Origin: an uncultured Hyphomonadaceae bacterium
Lineage (GTDB): Bacteria > Pseudomonadota > Alphaproteobacteria > Caulobacterales > Hyphomonadaceae
Assembly (NCBI GenBank): GCA_913057945.1
Contig: CAJXOF010000008.1
Location: 1-64,000 of the forward strand
Reading direction: 5' to 3'
DNA length: 64,000 nucleotides
This document shows positions 17,810 to 26,675 of this stretch, in pieces. Every line of letters begins with the position of its first letter. The first letter of the stretch is position 1. A program made the position numbers and the translations under genes. A model generated the notes under the pieces. It had not been told where the DNA came from and ran no database searches. It saw nothing but the letters and a program-made list of their open reading frames with translations.

Positions 17810-18712
17810 TCAGTCGATTGGGTCCACCTTGTGGCCGCGCTGGGCGAGCCAGACCGCGACAAGAATGAGCATGCTGCCGCCGGCCTGCAGGGTTGTGAGC
17901 GGTTCCTGAAAGAGATGCCAGGAAATCGCGGCGGCCATGACAGGCTGGATCAGGATGATGACACCCGCGATGGAGGTCGGCGTGCTGCCGAGCCCGGTGA
18001 TGATCAGGCCCTGGCCGACCACGTGAATTATGATTCCGAGGAATAGCGGCACGGCGAAGCCCGACAGGTTCTCTGGCAGGAAGTTCTCCCCAAAGGCCAT
18101 GACCATGATGGCCCCGACGACCACTTCCACAAGTGTCAGCCAGAACAGCGTCTCCAGACCATTCAGCGTCCGCCGGGCAAGCTTCGAGCACAGGAAATAT
18201 CCGGACACGCTGATGGCCGCGATGATGGCGATCCGGTCTCCGACAAAGCTTGCGCCCCCTTCCGCGGTTCCGCCCAGTGACAGGGCTGATGCGCCCCCAA
18301 TCGCCAGAATAACGGCGATGAACCACATAGGCGCGGGACGCTCCTTCAGGAACAGCCAGGCCAGGAATCCGACACAGACATTTCCGAGGTTCACGATGAA
18401 GGTCGCGTTCGACACGCTGGTCAGGGTCAGTGACCAGTGCCAGAAGCCGATGTCCACCGCGAAGCATATCCCCGCGAGGATGACATAGATGTTCGGCTTG
18501 CGGGGCGCGCGGCGCTCGACCAGCAGGACGAGCGCCGTCAGCACTGGCAGGGCAAACGTGTACCGCCAGAATGCGATGGCCTGAGGGCCGAGATCATTGA
18601 GGCCCAAGCGCAAGCCAATGGGGGCAAATCCGATAGCGACCGCGCCGCCAACCAGCATCAGCACGCCGAGCCATTCCCGGCGGGCCGGCGCTGTCATTTC
18701 TGTTGATGTCAT
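17810..18712 (-). CDS. EamA/DMT-family transporter
   Basis: 300-aa membrane protein with ten predicted helices made of two EamA repeats; the second repeat ends in the typical LIQPVMAAAISWHLFQEPLTTLQ. Such proteins export small metabolites such as amino acids or nucleosides; the substrate is unknown. Start overlaps the gluQRS stop (TAATG), showing translational coupling, with no known functional link. Confidence 0.88.
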   Translation of the reverse strand: MTSTEMTAPARREWLGVLMLVGGAVAIGFAPIGLRLGLNDLGPQAIAFWRYTFALPVLTALVLLVERRAPRKPNIYVILAGICFAVDIGFWHWSLTLTSVSNATFIVNLGNVCVGFLAWLFLKERPAPMWFIAVILAIGGASALSLGGTAEGGASFVGDRIAIIAAISVSGYFLCSKLARRTLNGLETLFWLTLVEVVVGAIMVMAFGENFLPENLSGFAVPLFLGIIIHVVGQGLIITGLGSTPTSIAGVIILIQPVMAAAISWHLFQEPLTTLQAGGSMLILVAVWLAQRGHKVDPID

Positions 18713-19563
18713 TAAGAAGGGCCCGTCATGGCGCGAATGTCTTCAGGCGTCTTGCCGTCTTCACGCCATGCGCGCAATCCCCGGTCCCCTGCACGCTTGG
18801 ACAATTTCTTGCCATCTGCCCCCAAAATGAGCGGATGAAAGGCATAAAGAGGCTGTGGCCAGCCCATCAGCGCCTGCAGCAGGACGTGTACCGAGGTCAT
18901 CTCCCGGATGTCCTCGCCGCGCACGACATGAGTGATTCCCTGCCAGGCGTCATCGTGGCAGCAGGCGAGATGGTAGCTGGTGGGCGTGTCCTTGCGCGCG
19001 AGCACAACGTCGCCGAACGGTGCAGGGTCTGCTTTCACCTCATGTTGGCCGCATGAGGTGAAGACTGTGTAGCTCAAGGCGTCATATTCAGGGCCCAGTT
19101 CTGCCCGCGCCGCCGACAGGGACAACCGCCACGCATAGGCGTGTCCCCGGTCGAGCAGGTCCTCTTCCTTGTCCAGGGGGAGTGGCTTTCCGGTGAAGCC
19201 AGCGGTGTCGGGGCTCGCGCCAGCGGGCAGGGCGGCGGCGATCTCCCGCCGGGTCCGGAAACAGCGGTAGACGAGGCCGCGCGCTTTCAGGGAGTCGAGG
19301 GCCGCTTCATATTCCGGGAAATGATCCGACTGGCGGCGCATCGGCCCGTCCCAGTCGAGGCCCAGCCAGGTGAGGTCGGCAAGTATGGAGGCTTCGTATT
19401 CAGGGCGGCAGCGGGTCTGGTCGATATCTTCCATCCGCAGCAGCACCTTGCCGCCATTCGCACGGGCCGTGTCCCAGACATAAAAGGCCGACAAGGCATG
19501 GCCGAGATGGAGGTGCCCGGTGGGTGAAGGCGCAAACCGCGTGACAAATTCCCCAGCGCCCAT
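18712..19563 (-). CDS. gluQRS: tRNA glutamyl-Q(34) synthetase
   Basis: 283-aa class I synthetase-like enzyme that attaches glutamate to queuosine in tRNA-Asp. It has the catalytic core of GluRS but no anticodon-binding domain. HIGH-like HLGH is at about residue 20, and the KMSKS equivalent KLSKR near residue 250. The ATG at 19563 is chosen because GAAGGG lies 6 nt upstream; a GTG at 19581 is the alternative. Confidence 0.93.
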   Translation of the reverse strand: MGAGEFVTRFAPSPTGHLHLGHALSAFYVWDTARANGGKVLLRMEDIDQTRCRPEYEASILADLTWLGLDWDGPMRRQSDHFPEYEAALDSLKARGLVYRCFRTRREIAAALPAGASPDTAGFTGKPLPLDKEEDLLDRGHAYAWRLSLSAARAELGPEYDALSYTVFTSCGQHEVKADPAPFGDVVLARKDTPTSYHLACCHDDAWQGITHVVRGEDIREMTSVHVLLQALMGWPQPLYAFHPLILGADGKKLSKRAGDRGLRAWREDGKTPEDIRAMTGPS

Positions 19564-19690
19564 TCGATTCCCTTCTGTCACGTCGCCTGTTTCCCGATCT
19601 AACCATTCAGAGCTCAGGCTGAACAGCGTTTACCTGTTGCCAGTCCTGGGCTGGGCTCGTATCGCACTGTCGGACAGGAGGTCAGCCTGA

Positions 19691-20758
19691 ATGCCTGTGG
19701 AAGCGTGGTTCACGACAGCCGAGAGCTGGTTTGAAGCGAGTGTGGTGGATGCGACAGAGCTCGCCACGTTCGGATTCGTGATGCTGTGTGTCTTGGCGGC
19801 GACCCTGGTCATTCTGGCGCTCAGCCTGCTTGGCTCTCTGTTGAAAACATTGCGCAATGCGTCAGGCGCGCGGGCAGCGCGCAATGACAAGACACCCGGC
19901 TACCGCATCCTCGTCGCGCGTCCCTCCGGGAAAAGGGCAGGCCGCGCCTGGAAATGGCTGCTGACGGCACTCGACTCCCATTTGTCCGAGTTCAATTTCG
20001 GTGCGCCGCTCAAGCTGTTCCGCACCGGCACCATTCGCGGCGGTATGCAGACACGCGCCGTCCAGCGCGCCCGGCGGCGGCTGGACGTGGCCGATGCCGA
20101 CATGCTGGTCTGGGCTGACCGGACGGGCCGGCGCGAAGATGGGTTCGTAATTCATGGCCTCAGCCGGGGCGGCGGCCTGACGGCGGCCGAGGCGCGATCC
20201 TTCACCCTCGTCCTGCCGGGCAAGATGGCCGACCTTGAGGGCCAGATGCCACGGGTCGCGGCCTACCTGCTTGCGCGGGAATTGCAGCCGGCCCTCGCTC
20301 ACCCGCAATCCTTCCGGGCCGAGAAGATGAAGACCCTCTCCGATGCATTGTCGGAATTGCTGGCGGAATCGCCGGCGCTGTCCGTCGCGCTACGTAGCCG
20401 GATCGAAGCGGATTTCTGCGCGTCTTCCGTCCATGTGGCCGAGCAATCGGGTGACATGGAGGCACTGGACCATGTGATCATGCTGCGCCGGATCCATCTT
20501 GAGGACATCAAGAGCGACCGGGATACTTCACGCGCCGTGCAGGCACACATGGACCTTGGCCGGGCACTGCTCGCGCGCGCCACGAAACAGTTCGACCGCA
20601 AGACAGTCGAAGAGGCGATCAGCCATCTCTCCAAGGTGATCGAGGCGCTTCAGGCCGATCCCACCATCAAGCGCGCCCAAGCCGCCTCCGACGCCATGTA
20701 CAAGGCGCAGAACCTGCTTGAGACGCGCAAACGGTTTGCCGTGAATTTCGGCGGCTAG
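19691..20758 (+). CDS. Membrane-anchored hypothetical protein with TPR-like C terminus
   Basis: 355-aa protein. One transmembrane helix at about residues 25-50 (FGFVMLCVLAATLVILALSL), a short basic linker, a domain resembling a nucleotide/substrate-binding fold (YRILVARPSGKRAGRAWKWL), and a helical C-terminal third that looks like TPR units (AHMDLGRALLARATKQFDRKTVEEAISHL). Related sequences occur in Hyphomonadaceae-type genomes as uncharacterised proteins. AGGAGG upstream of the ATG supports the start. No function assigned. Confidence 0.75.
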   Translation: MPVEAWFTTAESWFEASVVDATELATFGFVMLCVLAATLVILALSLLGSLLKTLRNASGARAARNDKTPGYRILVARPSGKRAGRAWKWLLTALDSHLSEFNFGAPLKLFRTGTIRGGMQTRAVQRARRRLDVADADMLVWADRTGRREDGFVIHGLSRGGGLTAAEARSFTLVLPGKMADLEGQMPRVAAYLLARELQPALAHPQSFRAEKMKTLSDALSELLAESPALSVALRSRIEADFCASSVHVAEQSGDMEALDHVIMLRRIHLEDIKSDRDTSRAVQAHMDLGRALLARATKQFDRKTVEEAISHLSKVIEALQADPTIKRAQAASDAMYKAQNLLETRKRFAVNFGG

Positions 20759-20774
20759 CGCCTGTCCTTAAAAA

Positions 20775-21431
20775 TCAGGAAGCAACCCCGAGGCCGATGG
20801 GACAGGACACGCCCGTGCCACCAATCCCGCAATAGCCGTTCGGATTCTTTGCAAGATATTGCTGGTGATAGTCCTCGGCGAGGTAGACCTTGTCCAGCGG
20901 CGCCAGTTCCGTCGTGATCTGGCTGGCATGGCCGCTCTGAGCCAGTGCTTTCTCATAAGCGGCGAGCATCTCGCGGGCCGTTTCGGCCTGGGCCTCGGAT
21001 TGTGTGTAGATGGCTGAGCGGTACTGCGTGCCGATATCATTGCCCTGACGCATGCCCTGCGTCGGGTCGTGACTTTCAAGGAAGAGTTTCACGAGTTCCG
21101 CGAAGGTCACTTCGGCCGGGTTGAAGATGATCTCGACGATCTCGGTATGGCCGGTGCCGCCGGAACAGACTTCTTCATAGGTCGGGTTCGGGGTCGATCC
21201 GCCTGCATAGCCGACGCGGGTCAGCCAGACGCCCTTTTGTTGCCAGAAGATGCGCTCAGCGCCCCAGAAACAGCCCAGCGCAAACACGGCGGCCTCATAG
21301 CCGTCCGGAATTGGGCCCTGAAGGTCACGGCCATAAACATAATGGGTTGGGGCAGTTGGGATCGGAGTCGGGCGGCCGGGCAGGGCGCTGTCGGCATCCG
21401 GGATGGTGAGGGGTTTTTTCGAGAACAGCAT
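20775..21431 (-). CDS. msrA: Peptide-methionine (S)-S-oxide reductase MsrA
   Basis: 218-aa repair enzyme reducing the S form of methionine sulfoxide. Active-site Cys54 in GCFWGAER; a resolving Cys lies in the C-terminal [16 protein letters not shown]. The [15 protein letters not shown]-terminal block and length are normal for the longer MsrA type. The ATG at 21431 has GGGAG about 7 nt upstream. Convergent with the TPR-like gene, 16 bp apart. Confidence 0.96.
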   Translation of the reverse strand: MLFSKKPLTIPDADSALPGRPTPIPTAPTHYVYGRDLQGPIPDGYEAAVFALGCFWGAERIFWQQKGVWLTRVGYAGGSTPNPTYEEVCSGGTGHTEIVEIIFNPAEVTFAELVKLFLESHDPTQGMRQGNDIGTQYRSAIYTQSEAQAETAREMLAAYEKALAQSGHASQITTELAPLDKVYLAEDYHQQYLAKNPNGYCGIGGTGVSCPIGLGVAS

Positions 21432-21491
21432 GATCGGTCTCCCTTTCTGTGCCTCATATGGGATTGTCTGACAGGAACGGCAATCACAGTC

Positions 21492-21520
21492 TTGCGATCT
21501 TGCAGGCCTTCGGTTATTGG
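21492..21520 (+). promoter_or_regulatory. Candidate promoter of tRNA-Ser
   Basis: TTGCGA (21492-21497), 17-bp spacer and TATTGG (21515-21520), placing a start about 12 bp before the tRNA. The spacing is right and both boxes are imperfect. Confidence 0.4.
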
Positions 21521-21538
21521 CTCCCCTCTGCTGAGTAC

Positions 21539-21628
21539 GGTGAGGTGGCCGAGTGGTCGAAGGCGCACGCCTGGAAAGTGTGTAGGCTAGCAATAGTCTC
21601 CAGGGTTCGAATCCCTGTCTCACCGCCA
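21539..21628 (+). tRNA. tRNA-Ser(GGA)
   Basis: 90-nt class II tRNA. Acceptor stem GGTGAGG pairs with TCTCACC (one G-T), discriminator G, encoded CCA at 21626-21628. The anticodon loop CTGGAAA gives anticodon GGA (reads UCC/UCU). A long variable arm lies between the anticodon stem and the T loop (GGTTCGAATCC), as expected for serine. tRNA-Ser genes are common integration sites, but no integrase lies nearby. Confidence 0.96.
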
Positions 21629-21723
21629 GCAGCCTCTAACAACCGAAGACTTCCCCCTCCTTACAAGTCCCATGCAGGGCGGGCTTGGTTGATGGTGTGC
21701 CTCTCCACGCACGGCAGATGGCT

Positions 21724-22359
21724 TCAAGTTGAAGTAACCATGTCGCCGATCAGTGATTTGCGTCGAGCCTTGTCGACGAAACCCATCAAGGACGCTGCGC
21801 CTATCCCTCGCGCATGTGGAATGAGATTGTCATCACTGATTTCGCCGGCGGCCCAGAATGAAAGCAGGCCACGAAATGAGAATGCCAGTTGAGCAGGCAG
21901 GATGATGCGCGCGAGATCAATGCAGTCTGGCTCGAGCCCTTTGCAGTCATCCAATGCCGTTGTCCATAATGCGCGGGAAGCGTCCCATACGTCGCCAGGT
22001 TCTGGGCTGGGGGCCCCGAGTCCCGCCATGATGGCTCGGTTTGCGCCGGGTCTGTCCAGCATCACTTGGGCGGCGATTTCCAGAGCATGGAGAATCCGGG
22101 CAGGTGCCCCAACAGCAGGTGAGGAAGTAGCATAGCGTTCATGCATTGTCTCGATGAGACGCGCTGAAAGCGCGTGCATGATCGCAGATTTGCTGCCGAA
22201 ATGGTTGAAAGGCGTGGCGAAGCTCACGCCAGCTTCTGCCGCCAGCTCCCGCATTGAAAACTCTGCAGACCCTTTGGCGAGAAGATGTTCAGCCGCCAGC
22301 AGCACGCGCTCGCGCACAGTCAGGTTGGGCTTAGCAGGATTCAGCTTGCGAGAGGGCAT
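21724..22359 (-). CDS. TetR/AcrR-family regulator
   Basis: 211-aa repressor-type protein. The N-terminal HTH (about residues 30-60, RELAAEAGVSFATPFNHFGS) is typical; the C-terminal part is the ligand/dimer region. It is divergent from the SDR oxidoreductase gene and a perfect palindrome lies between the two starts, so it very likely controls itself and the SDR gene. Ligand unknown. Codon use looks less GC-biased than in neighbours (visual impression only). Confidence 0.9.
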   Translation of the reverse strand: MPSRKLNPAKPNLTVRERVLLAAEHLLAKGSAEFSMRELAAEAGVSFATPFNHFGSKSAIMHALSARLIETMHERYATSSPAVGAPARILHALEIAAQVMLDRPGANRAIMAGLGAPSPEPGDVWDASRALWTTALDDCKGLEPDCIDLARIILPAQLAFSFRGLLSFWAAGEISDDNLIPHARGIGAASLMGFVDKARRKSLIGDMVTST

Positions 22360-22368
22360 TTTCTAAAT

Positions 22369-22382
22369 TATATCATGATATA
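22369..22382. promoter_or_regulatory. Palindromic operator between TetR and SDR genes
   Basis: TATATCATGATATA is a perfect 14-bp palindrome in the 50-bp divergent intergenic region, 9 bp before the TetR start and 27 bp before the SDR start. Placement and symmetry fit a TetR dimer site; inferred. Confidence 0.65.
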
Positions 22383-22409
22383 GATTTCAATGGGCTCTGG
22401 AGTATCAAG

Positions 22410-23255
22410 ATGACACCTCCCACAATCAAGACATTTCTTATCACTGGTGTGAGCTCTGGACTCGGACGCGCTTTTGCGGAGAGCGCGCTCGCTGCGGGGC
22501 ATCAGGTCATCGGAACAGTGAGGAAGCCTGAGGATGCCGAGCGTTTTGTCCAGCTGGCACCGGAACGGGCATATCCTGTCCAACTCGATATAACCGACTA
22601 CGACGCTATCCCCGCCGCTGTAGCGGACGCTGAAGCGATGACCGGTCCGATTGATGTGCTCGTCAATAATGCTGGGTATGGCCACGAGGGAGTGCTTGAG
22701 GAGGCTTCCATTGATGATCTCAAACGCCAATTTGCGGCCAATGTATTTGGCCCAGTCGCGATGATACAGGCGGTGCTGCCGGGTATGCGTACGCGGCGAC
22801 GGGGGCACATTGTCAACGTCACATCTATGGGTGGTTTTATCACCATGCCGGGCATCAGCTTCTATAATGGCAGCAAATTTGCGCTCGAAGGCATCTCCGA
22901 AGCTCTTGGGAAAGAGGTAGCCAGTTTTGGAATCCATGTTACCGCGCTGGCTCCTGGTCAGTTTCGAACTGAGTGGGCCGGGCGTTCAATGGACCGCACA
23001 CCTCGCTGCATTGACGACTATGATGACGTGATGAATCCGATCCGTGCTGCGCGGCAGGCAAAAAGTGGGAAACAGCAAGGTGACCCACAAAAGGCTGCTC
23101 AGGTGCTATTGAAACTGATTGAATCGGATAATCCGCCAAGCAGGTTGTTCCTGGGCGAAGATGCGTTGGAACTCGTTGGAAAGAAGCTGGCTTTCATGCA
23201 GACAGAGATGGCGACATGGGATGAAGTTTCACGTTCGACAAGCTTCTCTGTGTAG
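22410..23255 (+). CDS. Short-chain dehydrogenase/reductase
   Basis: 281-aa classical SDR oxidoreductase. Cofactor loop TGVSSGLGRAF (GxxxGxG), NNAG motif (VNNAGYGHEG), catalytic YNGSK (Tyr-x-x-x-Lys) with the Ser in VTSMGG. The cofactor loop followed by GTVRKP suggests NADP preference (inferred). It belongs to the large group often annotated as oxidoreductase/SDR of unknown substrate. GGAG 8-9 nt before the ATG. Probably the regulated partner of the divergent TetR gene. Confidence 0.92.
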   Translation: MTPPTIKTFLITGVSSGLGRAFAESALAAGHQVIGTVRKPEDAERFVQLAPERAYPVQLDITDYDAIPAAVADAEAMTGPIDVLVNNAGYGHEGVLEEASIDDLKRQFAANVFGPVAMIQAVLPGMRTRRRGHIVNVTSMGGFITMPGISFYNGSKFALEGISEALGKEVASFGIHVTALAPGQFRTEWAGRSMDRTPRCIDDYDDVMNPIRAARQAKSGKQQGDPQKAAQVLLKLIESDNPPSRLFLGEDALELVGKKLAFMQTEMATWDEVSRSTSFSV

Positions 23256-23660
23256 CCCCACGGCCACGACTCGCCACTCCAGTCCAGACAGCTAAATGCC
23301 GCCTTTGACGATGTAGTAGACGGCACATAGAGTCGTCCCTTTCCCGTTCCTGAAGTACAACATTATTTGTGTGGGGAGCATCTGGTCCGCGTGATTCAGA
23401 TTCTGTCAGAACGAGTACTGCAGTCTCTTTTGCCGCTGCTGCACATAGCGACTACTGCGAATTCAATTGGGAGATCAGCCGCGCGCAACATCCGGGGCGA
23501 TAAGCGGGCGGGCCTGTGGCACCCTCAGGGCGAGCATTCAGGAATTGGAAACCTTCGCTGGAAAAGCCTGCAAATGCTTTATCAATTTTGAGCAAACATT
23601 AACTAATTGGCGCAATTCTGGACAGAGTTTCATCAACCGTCTCTGCCAAGGATTCATGTC
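23256..23660. other. 405-bp region with no supported gene
   Basis: No frame here shows a recognisable protein, a good ribosome site or a known RNA. The last 70 bp are AT-richer and contain the small inverted repeat AATTG/CAATT (23605-23617), a likely promoter area for the DUF11 gene. The rest may be a decayed remnant at the edge of the TetR/SDR insertion; nothing definite is seen. Confidence 0.5.
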
Positions 23661-24179
23661 ATGCTGATGCGCGCAGCTGCCACTCTTGCCGGAACCCTTC
23701 TTATCGGTTTTCCGGCCCTCGCTCAGGAACTCATCGTCGAGCAACAGGTCGAACGTGTGATCGTTATCGAGGATGAAGAGGGCGGTCTCGAAATGGAGCT
23801 GCTGCCGGCCGAGACAGTGAAGCCGGGCGAACAGCTCTTCTATTCAGTGACCTATTCCAATCCGGGCGAAGCTCCGGCCAAGGATGTGATCCTGACGCTT
23901 CCAGTGCCGGCAGAGGTGAGCCTGCTCGAAGATTCCGCCATGGCGGAATATGACGAGGCATCGGTCGACTTCTCGGTCGATGGAGGTGCCACCTATATCC
24001 CGCGCGACGAACTGATCGCCGAGGCCCCGCTGGACGAGGTTCACCCGGTCCGCGTCTCGATGCCGGAAGAGATCACGCATATGCGGTGGACCTTCAACCG
24101 CGAGATCGGCCCGAAGGATTCCGGCAAGATCTTCTTTGCGGCCGTCCTCAAGGAAAATGCCCGGCCCGTCACGCCGTGA
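23661..24179 (+). CDS. Secreted DUF11-type protein
   Basis: 172-aa exported protein. Signal peptide MLMRAAATLAGTLLIGFPALAQ, then a mature beta-sandwich of the DUF11 (conserved repeat) type: VKPGEQLFYSVTYSNPG ... DVILTLPVPAEVSL. Such Ig-like domains occur in cell-surface or periplasmic proteins. Residues 25-50 are acidic. AAGGA lies 8 nt before the ATG at 23661. Function unknown; it precedes trpF by 38 bp but has no evident tryptophan role. Confidence 0.78.
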   Translation: MLMRAAATLAGTLLIGFPALAQELIVEQQVERVIVIEDEEGGLEMELLPAETVKPGEQLFYSVTYSNPGEAPAKDVILTLPVPAEVSLLEDSAMAEYDEASVDFSVDGGATYIPRDELIAEAPLDEVHPVRVSMPEEITHMRWTFNREIGPKDSGKIFFAAVLKENARPVTP

Positions 24180-24217
24180 ATTGACGCGGCCCCGCGCGCT
24201 GGCGTAACGCCTTCGGC

Positions 24218-24847
24218 ATGACTCAAGTCAAAATCTGCGGCCTGACCGATCCCGACCTCGTGCGCCATGCGGCGCAGGCAGGTGCCGACTGGATCGGATT
24301 CGTGTTTGCCGAAGCCAGCCCGCGCCATGTTACGGAAGCGGCAGCCGCAAGCTTGTTGATGCAGGTTGGGTCTGCGACGCCCGTGGCCCTGCTGGTGGAT
24401 GCGGATGATGCCCAGATCGATCGCATTGTCAGCCTCGGCTTTCCTGTGCTCCAATTGCATGGATCGGAAACGCCTGAACGCGTGGCTGTGATCAAGGCCC
24501 GCACAGGTGCGGAAATCTGGAAGGCGGTGGGCATTGCCGACGCGGACGACCTTGCGCAGGCTGAAGCCTTCACACGGGCCGACCGTCTCCTCATCGATGC
24601 CAAACCGCCCAAGGATGCAGACCGCACCGGGGGACATGGCCTGCCGTTTGACTGGAATTTGCTGAAGGGCTGGCAAGTGCCGGGTCCCTGGATACTCGCT
24701 GGTGGCCTGACTCCGGAAAATGTCGCCGATGCGGTACGTCTGACCGGCGCGATGGCGGTGGATGTCTCGTCCGGTGTTGAACGCAGCAGGGGCCTCAAGG
24801 ATCGTCGCCTTGTCACCGCCTTCCTCGACGCCGCGAAAAATTCATAA
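24218..24847 (+). CDS. trpF: Phosphoribosylanthranilate isomerase
   Basis: 209-aa TIM-barrel enzyme of tryptophan synthesis that converts phosphoribosylanthranilate to CdRP. Motifs: VKICGLTDPDLV with the catalytic Cys near residue 7, VLQLHGSETPE, a catalytic Asp in LIDAKPPKDADRTGG, and the phosphate loop LAGGLTPENV with DVSSGVER. First trp gene of the cluster. Confidence 0.96.
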   Translation: MTQVKICGLTDPDLVRHAAQAGADWIGFVFAEASPRHVTEAAAASLLMQVGSATPVALLVDADDAQIDRIVSLGFPVLQLHGSETPERVAVIKARTGAEIWKAVGIADADDLAQAEAFTRADRLLIDAKPPKDADRTGGHGLPFDWNLLKGWQVPGPWILAGGLTPENVADAVRLTGAMAVDVSSGVERSRGLKDRRLVTAFLDAAKNS

Positions 24848-24912
24848 AGAAGAATATTGTTCCGCTTTTGTTCTGTGGTATCATTCTGCCATTGGCAATG
24901 GGAGGATGAACC

Positions 24913-25296
24913 ATGTTTCCGCAGGAACTGACCGACATAGCAGGCAAGCTGACAGAGTGTTGCAATTCGGGGCGCGAGGCGGAAGCCTTGAACAGCCTCT
25001 ACGCGCACGATTGCGTTTCGGTCGAGGCGCTTCCGATGGGGGAGGCTGGCCGCGAGACACAGGGGCTGGAGGCCATCAAGGGCAAGCATGAATGGTGGTA
25101 TGGTGCGCATGACGTACATTCCGTCAGCGCGGAGGGGCCCTTCCTGTTCGGGGATGACCAGTTCTCGCTCGTCTTTGACATGGACGTCACCAACAAGGAG
25201 ACCGGCGAGTGGATGCGGGCGAAGGAAGTCGGCGTCTACACGGTCAAGGAGGGCAAGATTGCCCGAGAGGAGTTCTTCTATTCTCCCTTGGGCTGA
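24913..25296 (+). CDS. SnoaL/NTF2-like protein
   Basis: 127-aa member of the SnoaL-like cone fold. It has the LYAHDCVSVEALPMG / GLEAIKGKHEWWY pattern and C-terminal strands EVGVYTVKEGKIAREEFFY. Many such proteins bind or isomerise small ligands; no catalytic residues can be named. A clear GGGAGGA ribosome site. It sits between trpF and trpB, where most relatives have none, so it is probably an insertion into the cluster. Confidence 0.8.
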   Translation: MFPQELTDIAGKLTECCNSGREAEALNSLYAHDCVSVEALPMGEAGRETQGLEAIKGKHEWWYGAHDVHSVSAEGPFLFGDDQFSLVFDMDVTNKETGEWMRAKEVGVYTVKEGKIAREEFFYSPLG

Positions 25297-25386
25297 GGCG
25301 TCGCGGGGCAGGGCGCATCGACGCGCTTTCCTTGGCCTGTCCTTCGGTCTAAGTACGGGCCTATAATACAAGAAAGCAGGTACAAG

Positions 25387-26598
25387 ATGGATTTGCGGAA
25401 CACATGGGACAAATGGCCGGATGCAAATGGCCGTTTCGGCGAGTTTGGCGGGCGGTATGTCGCCGAGACGCTGATGCCGTTGATCCTCGAGCTTGAGGCC
25501 GAGTACCGCAAGGCCAAGGAAGACCCGGCCTTCAAGGCGGAGATGGACGATCTGTGGGCCCATTATGTCGGCCGCCCGTCGCCGCTCTATTTCGCCGAAC
25601 GGCTTACCGAGCATTTCGACGGCGCAAAAATCTATTTCAAGCGTGACGAGTTGAACCATACCGGCGCGCACAAGATCAATAATTGCCTCGGTCAGGTTCT
25701 GCTTGCCAAGCGTATGGGCAAGACCCGCATCATTGCCGAGACCGGCGCTGGCCAGCATGGCGTCGCCACGGCGACGATCTGCGCCCGCTTCGGCCTCGAT
25801 TGCGTCGTCTTCATGGGTGAGACGGATGTCGAGCGCCAGAAGCCGAACGTGTTCCGCATGAAACTGCTCGGCGCGGAAATCGTGCCGGTTTCTTCCGGTA
25901 CGGGTACGCTGAAGGACGCCATGAACGAGGCGCTGCGCGACTGGGTCACCAATGTGGAAGACACATTCTACTGCATCGGCACGGCTGCTGGACCCCATCC
26001 GTATCCGGAGCTTGTGCGCGACTTCCAGAGCATCATCGGCAAGGAGGCCCGGGCCCAGGTCCTGGAGCGGGAAGGGCGCCTGCCGGACGCCGTCATGGCC
26101 TGTATTGGCGGCGGTTCGAATGCGATCGGCCTGTTCCATCCTTTCATCGAGGATGAGGGCGTCCGTTTGATTGGCGTCGAGGCGGCCGGACATGGCATCG
26201 AAAGCGGCGAGCATGCCGCAGCGCTGAATGGCGGCAAGCCCGGTATTCTGCACGGCAACAAGACCTACCTCCTTCAGACGGATGACGGCCAGATCATTGA
26301 TGCGCACTCCATTTCGGCCGGGCTCGATTATCCGGGCATCGGTCCGGAGCACGCCTTCCTGCGCGATATGGGGCGAGCGGAGTATTTGTCGTGCACCGAC
26401 AAGGAAGCGCTGGAGGCGTTCCAACTCTGCACGCGGCTTGAAGGGATTATCCCGGCGCTTGAGCCTTCGCACGCCCTGGCGCGCGCCGGTGAGGTGGCAA
26501 AGGATCTCGGCAAGGATGGCCTCATGATTCTCAATCTGTGTGGTCGGGGAGACAAGGATGTCTTCTCCGTGGCAGAGGCGCTGGGCGTGAAGATTTGA
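25387..26598 (+). CDS. trpB: Tryptophan synthase beta subunit
   Basis: 403-aa PLP enzyme joining indole and serine to make tryptophan, working as an alpha2-beta2 complex with TrpA. PLP-binding Lys96 in HTGAHKINN, phosphate loop [10 protein letters not shown], and the monovalent-cation/C-terminal region NLCGRGDKD. Length is typical of the TrpB1 type. A strong hairpin follows the stop, so trpB may be transcribed apart from trpA, which lies 2 kb downstream. Confidence 0.98.
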   Translation: MDLRNTWDKWPDANGRFGEFGGRYVAETLMPLILELEAEYRKAKEDPAFKAEMDDLWAHYVGRPSPLYFAERLTEHFDGAKIYFKRDELNHTGAHKINNCLGQVLLAKRMGKTRIIAETGAGQHGVATATICARFGLDCVVFMGETDVERQKPNVFRMKLLGAEIVPVSSGTGTLKDAMNEALRDWVTNVEDTFYCIGTAAGPHPYPELVRDFQSIIGKEARAQVLEREGRLPDAVMACIGGGSNAIGLFHPFIEDEGVRLIGVEAAGHGIESGEHAAALNGGKPGILHGNKTYLLQTDDGQIIDAHSISAGLDYPGIGPEHAFLRDMGRAEYLSCTDKEALEAFQLCTRLEGIIPALEPSHALARAGEVAKDLGKDGLMILNLCGRGDKDVFSVAEALGVKI

Positions 26599-26605
26599 TC
26601 TATTG

Positions 26606-26638
26606 AAAACCATAGATACCATATTATCTATGGTTTTT
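26606..26638 (+). terminator. 13-bp perfect hairpin after trpB (terminator and/or operator)
   Basis: AAAACCATAGATA (26606-26618) and TATCTATGGTTTT (26625-26637) pair perfectly around CCATAT, ending in five T, 8 nt after the trpB stop. It can work as a bidirectional terminator. Its ATAGATA/TATCTAT halves reappear in the next inverted repeat, which also suggests protein binding. Confidence 0.7.
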
Positions 26639-26640
26639 GA

Positions 26641-26673
26641 TTGATTTCTTAATATCTATCTGTATTGATAGAT
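26641..26673 (+). promoter_or_regulatory. Promoter with overlapping inverted repeat before the SatD gene
   Basis: TTGATT (26641-26646), 16-bp spacer, TATTGA (26663-26668) forms a possible promoter. Inverted repeat ATCTATC (26654-26660) / GATAGAT (26667-26673) overlaps the -10. The ATG at 26676 lies about 7 bp past the -10 and no Shine-Dalgarno sequence is visible, so the message may be leaderless. Shared TATCTAT halves with the trpB hairpin suggest one regulator. Confidence 0.5.
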
Positions 26674-26675
26674 GT

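Noticed and set aside
23367..23591. A 74-aa open frame in the gap after the SDR gene
   Set aside because: No ribosome site, no family, and no support on either strand.
21629..23660. An integrated island using tRNA-Ser as attachment site
   Set aside because: No integrase gene and no second copy of the tRNA 3' end were seen; only the suggestive location remains.
24223..26622. A 799-codon open frame on the minus strand across trpF-trpB
   Set aside because: It lies antisense to clearly recognised trpF and trpB; it arises from GC-rich codon bias and shows no protein family features.
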